From assembly GCA_018806915.1 (NCBI GenBank), contig JAGKQI010000105.1, forward strand, positions 3,038,001 to 3,102,000: a DNA stretch of 64,000 bases. Direction: 5' to 3'. Numbering within the stretch: position 1 is the first letter of the stretch; each line of letters opens with the position of its first letter. Shown here piece after piece: positions 56,871 to 64,000 of the stretch. Source of the stretch: Phytophthora colocasiae. Taxonomy: Eukaryota; Oomycota; Peronosporomycetes; Peronosporales; Peronosporaceae. Position numbers and translations under genes: made by a program. Under the pieces are notes generated by a model. The model was not told the origin of the DNA. It worked only from the letters and a program-made list of their open reading frames with translations, and searched no databases.

Positions 56871-59218
56871 GTACGAAGGGAGAAGATGAGATACTGGGGG
56901 CGATCGCAGCTAATATAACGCCTAGATCGGAGATCGACGAAGCCCTGATCGCGATCGCGCCACAGAAGGAACCAAGGCGTAAGATCCAGATGCCGATTCC
57001 CACCGTAGATCCAGGCGAGGAGCTATGGGTAGTAAGTTTCGACGGCTCGGCACGCGTGAAACGAGGAGGAGGCGCTTTCAGCGCGATCGTGTGGAGTTTG
57101 CCGGGGTGGAAAGTGATCAAAGCTAGATCAGACTATGCGGAGAGTCTTACTGTCAATGAAGCGGAATACCGTGGGCTCTTGCTAGGTCTTGGCATGATCG
57201 CACAGTTAGAACGCCGCCGTTTGGTCATTTGTGGCGATTCGAACCTAGTGATCCGACAAGTCCGGGGCGAGATCGACTGCAAGGCGCCAGGATTGACGTT
57301 ACTGAAACAGAAGGTGCTAGATCACTTGCGGAATTGGGGAGGTCATGAGCTAGTCCATGTGAAGAGAGACTGGAATGGGAGCGCAGACAGCTTGGCGAGC
57401 GCCGCGCTGCAGCGAGGAAGCGGGATTGAGGTCCACGATGAAGCAGATCGGTGCGATCTGGTCACCCTGAATCGGCTTGATGAGGTGTTGATCCCTCGAG
57501 TTGAAGATCGAACGGTGCAAGTGTCGGCCGTAGCCACGGGTGCAGCCCGAGCACGACCCGATGCCGCCGTCCTGCGAGAGGAACTGGTCCGGGAGATGCG
57601 AGTGGATCGGATCAGGCGAGCCCAGGACGAGGAGGTCTGGATCGCCGGACTAAAGAAGTACCTGGCTGGGCAGATCGCGGATCTTACTCGAGCCGAGGCT
57701 GGATTCTACGCCAAGATCGCTTCCGAGTACGAGGTGGATGAACAGGATCTGTTGTTTTATTGCCCACCAGGGCCGAGATCAAGAGGTGATCGCGACCGTC
57801 TGATGAGACTCGTGGTTCCAGAAACGCTACAGCAGGATGTCCTCCACCACTACCATACGACTCTGGAAGGGGGACATCAAGGGATCGGACGCACTTATCA
57901 GCGGATCCGAGATCATTTCCACTGGAGGGGATTATATCGGAGTGTGCAGCGATACGTTGGCGAGTGTGTAGACTGTGAGACCGGAAAGGGGAGACCCACG
58001 ATCCGAGGCGAGTCACCTGGGAATCTGCTAGCTACATACCCATTCCAGATCATAGCGATGGATCACATACCCTCTCTGCCCAGATCCAACAAAGGCAATA
58101 CTGAACTGCTGATCTGGGTGGATCTGTTCACGGGATATGTGATCGCAAAGGCTAGTTCCTCCCGATCGGCCCAGACCGTCGCGGAATCTTATGAAGAATG
58201 CGTGTTCCGCAGATTTGGCGCTAGCGAGATGATCAGGCACGATCGAGAGCCGGGCTTCATGTCCGACTTCTTCAGATCGTTTAATAGGATCCTGGGGCAA
58301 CGACAACGGGCGACGATGGCCTACCGACCACAGGCCAATGGGACTGCGGAACGGATGGTGCAAACGGCCACTAGGGCAATCAAGATGTATGTTCAAGATC
58401 TCGATCAAAAGGACTGGGATGAATATGCGGAGAGATTGACTTTCGCCATTAACACGGCTCACGATCGGGTCCGGGGAGATACCCCTCACTATTTGGTACA
58501 CGGATGGGACCCGAGATCGACGTTGGAAGCGACGATCCCGATCGGGTCGACCAGGCGCCATGACCGCGATCCAAGACGATGGAGATATCGCGTTCAGAGA
58601 TACTACCAGCAGTCGAGAGAACAGGTCAACGCTAGGCTGCGAGAGGCGATTGCGGACCGAGCTGATCGACACAATGAGGACGTCGATCCGCATCAGATCG
58701 AAGCTGGATCACGTGTTTGGCTATACCTAGATCGTGTGAAGGAAGGGTATGCACGTAAACTCGCTCACCTCTGGCACGGCCCGTTCCGTGTTGCAGAGAA
58801 GCTCAATGAATTCACGATCAAGCTGGAGATCGCGGGATCCGACTACCATATCTTCCCGGTGGTCCATGTTTCTAAGCTAAAGCTGGTACGGAATTTCCCG
58901 GATCGACCGCGGATCGAGTTGACGGTGGATGAAGCAGATCGGCTCGATTTCGATGAGATCCTCCTTCCGGAAGACAGTTGGGTCCCGGATCTGGATACCG
59001 ATGAGTACGAAGTTGAACGGATCTCGGACATGCGAAGTGGGAAACGAACTCGCTACGGCCGGATCTATCGTGAATTTCTGGTGCACTGGGTCGGTTATGA
59101 TGAGCCAACGTGGGTCGACGAAGCTGATCTTAACTGTGGGGCCATACTGAGCGCGTTCCTACGTGACCACGCTAATCGGAACCGATTCGGCGTGATGCAG
59201 TCACATGAAGAGGTGTAA
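56738..59218 (+). CDS. giant Gypsy RNase H-2, integrase and chromodomain
   Basis: An 826-residue frame. Residues about 100-245: a second RNase H with Asp in VSFDGSARVKRGGG, Glu in NEAEYRGLLLGL, Asp in VICGDSNLVI and the VKRDWNGSADSLA ending, a pattern like archaeal and plant-type RNase HI. Then the integrase HHCC domain (GGHQGIGRTY...CVDCETGKG), core (AMDHIPSL; RHDREPGFMSDF; NGTAERMV), GPY-like module (GPFRVAEKLNEF), and a C-terminal chromodomain (YEVERISDMRSG...FLVHWVGYDEPTWVDEADL). No stop interrupts it. Confidence 0.93.
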   Translation: MVGRRIKVLTRHSTLAWLFKSAGLQGRLGQWSALLSPWTLEITKCTKGEDEILGAIAANITPRSEIDEALIAIAPQKEPRRKIQMPIPTVDPGEELWVVSFDGSARVKRGGGAFSAIVWSLPGWKVIKARSDYAESLTVNEAEYRGLLLGLGMIAQLERRRLVICGDSNLVIRQVRGEIDCKAPGLTLLKQKVLDHLRNWGGHELVHVKRDWNGSADSLASAALQRGSGIEVHDEADRCDLVTLNRLDEVLIPRVEDRTVQVSAVATGAARARPDAAVLREELVREMRVDRIRRAQDEEVWIAGLKKYLAGQIADLTRAEAGFYAKIASEYEVDEQDLLFYCPPGPRSRGDRDRLMRLVVPETLQQDVLHHYHTTLEGGHQGIGRTYQRIRDHFHWRGLYRSVQRYVGECVDCETGKGRPTIRGESPGNLLATYPFQIIAMDHIPSLPRSNKGNTELLIWVDLFTGYVIAKASSSRSAQTVAESYEECVFRRFGASEMIRHDREPGFMSDFFRSFNRILGQRQRATMAYRPQANGTAERMVQTATRAIKMYVQDLDQKDWDEYAERLTFAINTAHDRVRGDTPHYLVHGWDPRSTLEATIPIGSTRRHDRDPRRWRYRVQRYYQQSREQVNARLREAIADRADRHNEDVDPHQIEAGSRVWLYLDRVKEGYARKLAHLWHGPFRVAEKLNEFTIKLEIAGSDYHIFPVVHVSKLKLVRNFPDRPRIELTVDEADRLDFDEILLPEDSWVPDLDTDEYEVERISDMRSGKRTRYGRIYREFLVHWVGYDEPTWVDEADLNCGAILSAFLRDHANRNRFGVMQSHEEV

Positions 59219-59564
59219 GGAGAGTCAGGCGAGGTGACAGGGTTGCCTCGCCGTGATCGAGGAAGCTGATGTGGAGGAGAATCCAGATCAGAGCGAGAGT
59301 TTTACATTTGTGTATGTGCATGTACGTAGGGAATTTGACGCTGGAAGATGGTGATCCGGGATGTCGAGATGGAGATGAAAGGGGATCACATTCTCAAAAT
59401 GATGGAGTACGATGGAATGACTGTGGGAATGGAGAATACGAGAATTACGAGTGGAGATTATGGGAGTTACGAATGGAGATGGAAGAATGCAGAACGGCCC
59501 TGGATGGGGTTCCGAATCCGGGCTCGGGGGGAAGCCTCGAGCAGGTGATCGAAGTGGCAACGAT
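59219..59564. other. spacer between pol and antisense ORF
   Basis: About 350 bp between the pol stop and the antisense ORF stop. It is purine-rich on the plus strand in its middle; no motif is recognised. Confidence 0.4.
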
Positions 59565-62356
59565 TTACGGAGAAGCGGGAGGAGGATTGAACTTGCCGAT
59601 AAGTCGGGGAATCCTGGTAGCGGGATGGTTGACCGGGTCTTGCCGATACTGGTTACGCCACGGATCCGCCTCGTCACACTCCTCCAGAGCCTCGATCAGG
59701 TTCGCCGGCTCTGGGACGTTCGCGTTGGGATCCGCCAGGTTGGCACGCCGAGAGACCACGCCGGGATACCAACGAACCACATCCACCGACGGAATGGGGA
59801 GGTGAAGGAAGAACGGATCCAGCAGGATGTCGAGATCGAACCACTGATCGCGCATTATGGCGGGGAAGGAGGCGAGGAATCGGCGCCAAGCAGACCCAGC
59901 CCGACTCCGCCGGGCCTTGCGAGCAACGTAATACCGCTGCAGTTCAAGATCCGCATCCTGCATGGCAGAGGTGATCTCGAGGTTGTGGGTGGCCTCCCAA
60001 AATGCTTGAAGGTGCCGTTCCTCCAGAACGCGATAGGTGGCGGCCACGGCCGCGAGGGGTGTTCCCTCCCTCTCATGCAGATCGAGGTCGAACGTAAGGG
60101 GACCCGGGTTCGCGAAGTCGTTCCACGGCTCCAGAGCCAGCAGATCAAGCACGTTCACGCCCGTGATCAACTCGTGGAGGTATTCGGTGCGGGGGGTCGG
60201 TGCAGGCCCAGCCTGTATCTGGGAAGGGAACAGCCACCCCGAAGGGATCAACAACCGTTTGCCCAGAGAACTGGCGATCAGACCCACGATCGAATACTGC
60301 CCGATCACCTGCGGATCCCACGGCACGATGTCAGCAGCCGCGAAGGTACGCTGCCGATCGTACCCTGGAATGAAAGAGGCGACCGGGAACAGGGGTGGTC
60401 GGAGCCCGGGGGGCGAGGAACCGCCGGAAGGAGGAGGCGGCGGTGACGGGGAACCCGGAGGTGATCCTGGAGACGGCGGGCCTGATCCATCTGGAGATGG
60501 GCTTGAGCCGTCAGGAGACCCCGATCCACGGGTGCCAGAAGGTCCGGATCTCGGAACCTGACCAGACTCGCGCCGGTGCGTCGAGATAGATCGTTGGCGG
60601 CTCATGTGTAAAATATCATCATCCTCGGAGTCCTCCGCCTCGTTGGAGCGTACCGATTCGGCTTCAGAACTAGTTCCATTGCTGGGTTCTGGACTTCCGT
60701 CCTCTTCGGACGGCGACGAGAATGGGTGCTGGGGATCGTAGTCGGAGTCTTCCTCGTCCTCATCCGGCGAACCACCCTCGGCGGGAAGTGATCCGGACTG
60801 ATCCGTAGGCGCTGGGGTCGGATCAGGGCTGGAGTGTCGGTTTCTCCCCTCCGGCTTGCCCAGAAGCTTGGTCCGCCAACAGATCCAGCGGACTCGCCGT
60901 TGATCCTGCCGGGGTCGGGACCACCGTGGGTGTGACAGGCTGGGTTGACCCAGGAGCTTCGGTAGCTGCAGGTTTTAGATCACGGGGAGCTGAGGTGCTC
61001 TGAGCCGGACGCTTGCGTGAGGAAGGAGGAACGGCCGGGAAGCGGAGGCGCTTCGAGATCTTTTGGTGGCACGAGCCGCCCGTCGATCCGCGATCCACGA
61101 GGACAACCGAGCAGAGGAATCCTCGGCGTGGTGCAGCTGTTGCTCGGCTTCGGCATAATCAGCGTCCAGCTCTTGGTGAGCCTGTCGAAGCTCCGCGTTC
61201 TGTCGCTGGAGTTGGTCGAGCTCCTGTGTCGCCGCATCCCGGGCGGAACGAGCCACGCCAAGGTCTGCGAGGGCAGACAAACGATCTTGGGTGGCATCGT
61301 CCAGGTCGACCTGGATTCGATCACGGTCTGCCGTTACTCGATTGAGATCTTGCATTGCCTGATCCCGGTCGAGGCGGGCCTGATCCAGGTCTGCGACGGC
61401 CTGATCCCGCTCGGCAATGGCGGCACGATGCTGGACGGAGAGCTGGTCCCGGTCGTGCTGGATTATTTCCAGATTTCCCAAGGCGTCTGCCAGATCTTGC
61501 TCCAGGCTGGATACGGCGGCGGCATCGGCGGTTGCACCCAGAGGCGGAGCGCGAGAATCCGGGGCGGATACGTCCTCCAAGGCGAGGTGTGCCTGAGCCA
61601 GTTCAACCTGGTGATCCTCTGACGCGCGTTCCGGATACGCGACCTCGGCTCGAACGGCGAGCAACTCCGCTTGGGTCCGCGTTAACCCAACCTTAACCGA
61701 GCTTCCTCTGCCGTCGGGCGAGTCTGATCAGCAGGCAGGGCCATAGCCGCTTGTGGGCCTTGGGAGGAATCGTTCCTCTGCCAGCGCTCAAGGCTACGCT
61801 GAGTGAGGGTCAGGTCATGACGCACGGCGGCGAGCTCCCGTTCGCGATCCTGAAGCTCATCCCGGAGTTCAATCTCCGTCTCCCCGGCTATGCGAAGTTC
61901 GGCCAGCCGGAAGTCGAGATCCTCGAGCGCAGAGTCTAGCCGCGTCTGGATCCGGGCCAGTCGCTGCTCAGACTCCCGTCGTTCGGCGTCGTGCTGGGCT
62001 CGCTGATCCTGCAAGGCGGCGATCGCGTCCCCACCGATAGCATCTCCGGTTCCCGATCGCAGATGAACGATTTCGGCGTTCAGCCGCAAAATCTCCTCCG
62101 CTTGGTCATCCCGGAAGCGCTCCATATCCTCCATGTCGGATCGCAACCGGCGAACGGTGTCGTCCAGGTGGTCCCGATCGCGACTCAAGGTTTCGCGCAT
62201 CCGTTGGCTGTGGGCCAGCCTCGCTTGCAAGGTGACCAGCTCAGGGTTTACCCCGGGGGTTGAGAAGCGGGAGGCCGTGGATCGGGCGGATCGGATCGAG
62301 TGCTCGCTCGAGGGCGTTCTCGGCGTCAAAGGGGGCGAGGAAGGCGGATCGGACAT
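59565..62356 (-). CDS. antisense ORF of giant Gypsy, coiled-coil protein, frameshifted
   Basis: A roughly 930-codon minus-strand reading, start ATG 62356 (104 bp inside the 3' LTR), stop 59565. It is pieced from frames 62356-61682, 61664-about 61050, 61098-60823 and about 60830-59565, so two or three indels break it. N-terminus Ser/Pro-rich; about 61050-62230 is a long Gln/Glu/Asp/Arg heptad region (coiled coil); then an acidic disordered linker and Pro-rich tract, and a C-terminal unknown domain (PWDPQVIGQYSIVGLIASSLGK...WFDLDILLDPFFLHLPIPSVDVVRWYPGVVSRR). No family is recognised. Confidence 0.6.
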
Positions 62357-62450
62357 TTCGAGGGAGTGGTGGCGCTTGAACGACTTGTGTTCCAGGAGGT
62401 GAATGTGGAAATAAACCCGAAGTGAGCTGCGGTAGCTCAACTTACGTGCT

Positions 62451-62459
62451 GGGGGCGGA
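62451..62459 (+). other. giant Gypsy polypurine tract
   Basis: GGGGGCGGA directly before the 3' LTR at 62460. Confidence 0.75.
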
Positions 62460-64000
62460 TGTGGTGAAGCGGACAAAAAAAATTTTCCCGGAGAGGCGAT
62501 GTCAGCCACGAACCCGAATAGAGTCGGAACGAGCGACAGGGGGGACCTGTGATCGCCAGATCTGGGTCGAATCAGATGAAGGTACGATGGGTCCCGCCGG
62601 GAACAGGCAACGGAGACACCGGCGAAGAAGCAAGTGGAGCGGTGTTCGTGGGTGATCCGAATCCTGCCGGAGGAAGAATGGGGAAATCAAGGATGTTCTC
62701 GCGCGATCAACGATGACGGGTCCCCAAGCGAGCATGATCAGCTTACTCTGGCGCCCCGAAGCCTCTAACAGCACGATCCAACTTCCCCGAGCGGCGACGA
62801 AGCGAGATCACGCAAGATCGCGCAATGATCCTCTCCCGTATAAGTACGAGATCAGCTCCGGATCAAGGTCAACCCCAGGCGCGGCGCAGACTCTTCTTGT
62901 GGCCTGATCCGGATTCTATGAAGGATCACCAAGCGGGATCAGGCAGTGATCAAGTCCCGATTAAGTACGAGATCAAGCTCCGGTTAAGTGCGAGATCAAG
63001 TCCCGATTAAGTACGAGATCAAGCTCCGGTTAAGTGCGAGATCAAGCTTCGGTTAAGTGCGAGATCAAGCTTCGGTTAAGTGCGAGATCAAGCTTCGGTT
63101 AAGTACGGAATCGGCCCAAGATCAGGGTTAGGGAACTAAGCTAGGGATCAGCTATGTAGCCAGTGTCATGTGATCGTAGGATAGTAAATCAGGATGGGAT
63201 TAGTAGGCATAGGGAATAACCATAAACAGACTCGAATTTACCTTCTAGTGCGCAAGTGGATTTCTTCAGGACCCAGGACAAGGGAAGAGGATAGCATATT
63301 GGCCTCCCTTAGTGTTCCAGCAAGTCACTTCGCCCACCTAGCTACAGCTAAGACCGGATCCCCGATTTGGCCGGCTTACCTTACGCTAGTTTGAGGATCT
63401 CTCGATATCTCAACAACCCCAAGGGAATCGAATTTGCCCTGAACCACTCAAGTGTCTTCGCTACGCCTGGAACCGGGAACTACATTGGCCCTACAAGCGT
63501 CAGGAAGGTAAGGATACGTGACCTAGTATAGCGGTTAAGTCTGGATAATATATTGGCCAGCTTTGCCCTATCTAGTGAACTATCCTTTAAGTGCATACAT
63601 CGGATCGGAAGGAATTGGTTGTTTAGCCTAAGGATCCCGTCGAATCTCGCCCTCAAGACCCCGCCATCGGAAGCGGAAAACAACGAAAGGAAGGGACTGA
63701 ATCCCGAACATTGGACTATTGGAAGACCTGGATCAAGAACCAGGCACCCGGATCAAGGCTCGAGAACTCGCCTACGACCGGGATCAAGTACCCCGAGGTG
63801 GAGTGAAGAACTTCCACGCCGCCTCAAACCCCTGCGTCACCCAAGACCTTCTTCTCGTCCCAAGACATCTTCAGAAGTTACCTGGAAGAGCGTAACCCGC
63901 CTACCGACGGGTACACAAGGTGAACACTACACGCAACAAGATCACGGATCATCGGGGGACCCCCTCCGTTAGTCGGTGTCTGGGCGCAAGTGGCGATCGC
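62460..64000 (+). repeat. giant Gypsy 3' LTR, cut by window end
   Basis: Matches the 5' LTR from its first base; the window ends about 46 bp before the expected terminus. It contains the same seven 23-bp repeats (62946-63106). Confidence 0.95.
62946..63106 (+). repeat. 7 x 23-bp tandem repeat in 3' LTR
   Basis: Same array as at 42495-42655, same copy number and order of variant units. Confidence 0.93.

Larger units (their letters stand above)
42009..64000 (+). mobile_element. giant Ty3/Gypsy element with dual RNase H and antisense ORF
   Basis: LTRs start TGTGGTG and end CACCACA (5' LTR 42009-43595; 3' LTR from 62460, cut by the window end about 46 bp short). Excluding the nested Gypsy (44426-52125) it is about 14 kb. 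Order: LTR, primer site, gag with three zinc knuckles, frameshift site, protease, RT, degenerate RNase H, second RNase H, integrase, chromodomain, antisense ORF, purine tract, LTR. pol has several frameshifts. The whole element is exceptionally rich in GATC. The 5' flank is GCTTT; the 3' target duplication is outside the window. Confidence 0.93.

Noticed and set aside
59269..60446. Plus-strand ORFs downstream of the giant Gypsy pol (59269-59805 and 59451-60446)
   Set aside because: They overlap the antisense ORF, are low-complexity Gly/Arg/Ser-rich and have no domain; the minus-strand reading is more protein-like.
1..64000. RXLR or Crinkler effector genes
   Set aside because: I looked for short ORFs with a hydrophobic signal followed by RXLR/EER or LFLAK-type motifs and found none that is convincing.
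1..64000. tRNA or rRNA genes
   Set aside because: No cloverleaf or rRNA segment was recognised by eye; the only tRNA-related sequences are retroelement primer sites.

Overview
The window looks like nuclear DNA of an oomycete, most likely Phytophthora or a close relative. The evidence is compact intron-poor genes, short GT-AG introns (56-266 bp), initiator-like TCAYTYY sites just upstream of start codons, an M96-like bZIP protein, and piggyBac, Copia and Gypsy elements of the kind common in these genomes. No database was searched; assignments rest on reading motifs.

1-13100 is a host gene island entered by a transposon. A piggyBac-like element (1-1492) ends at a TTAA inside a TatD-RtcA fusion ORF. 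Then come a Kelch protein, threonyl-tRNA synthetase (minus, three exons), a divergent YkgJ-like/methyltransferase gene, a 1028-aa coiled-coil/beta-propeller protein and a Ser-rich unknown.

13720-27535 is a rearranged block. A 488-aa hexose transporter occurs twice as a large inverted repeat whose arms meet at the two TA dinucleotides flanking a mariner-like element. That element is interrupted by a young Copia element bordered by 240-bp direct repeats. The right arm is split by a hAT element (8-bp target duplication) that itself holds a complete piggyBac element (TTAA). A second Copia element (27539-32504) lies at the outer end and is fused to a cytochrome P450 lacking its haem-binding half.

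34138-39475 returns to host genes: an ABCC transporter and an M96-like bZIP protein. 39566-41513 is a piggyBac deletion derivative.

42009-64000 is one giant Ty3/Gypsy element (LTRs of about 1.59 kb, second LTR cut by the window end) containing a nested 7.7-kb Gypsy chromovirus (44426-52125, TSD CCGAG). The giant element has a gag with three zinc knuckles, a candidate -1 frameshift signal at the gag stop, a first RNase H that has lost two acidic residues, a second intact-looking RNase H, integrase, chromodomain, and a long antisense coiled-coil ORF between pol and the 3' LTR. It is also strongly enriched in GATC (30 sites in 960 bp by hand count, against 5-6 in equal stretches of the other elements). 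The nested Gypsy also carries an antisense coiled-coil ORF in the same place.

Caution: the giant element's LTR copies differ mainly by homopolymer-length indels, so some frameshifts in the window may be assembly errors.
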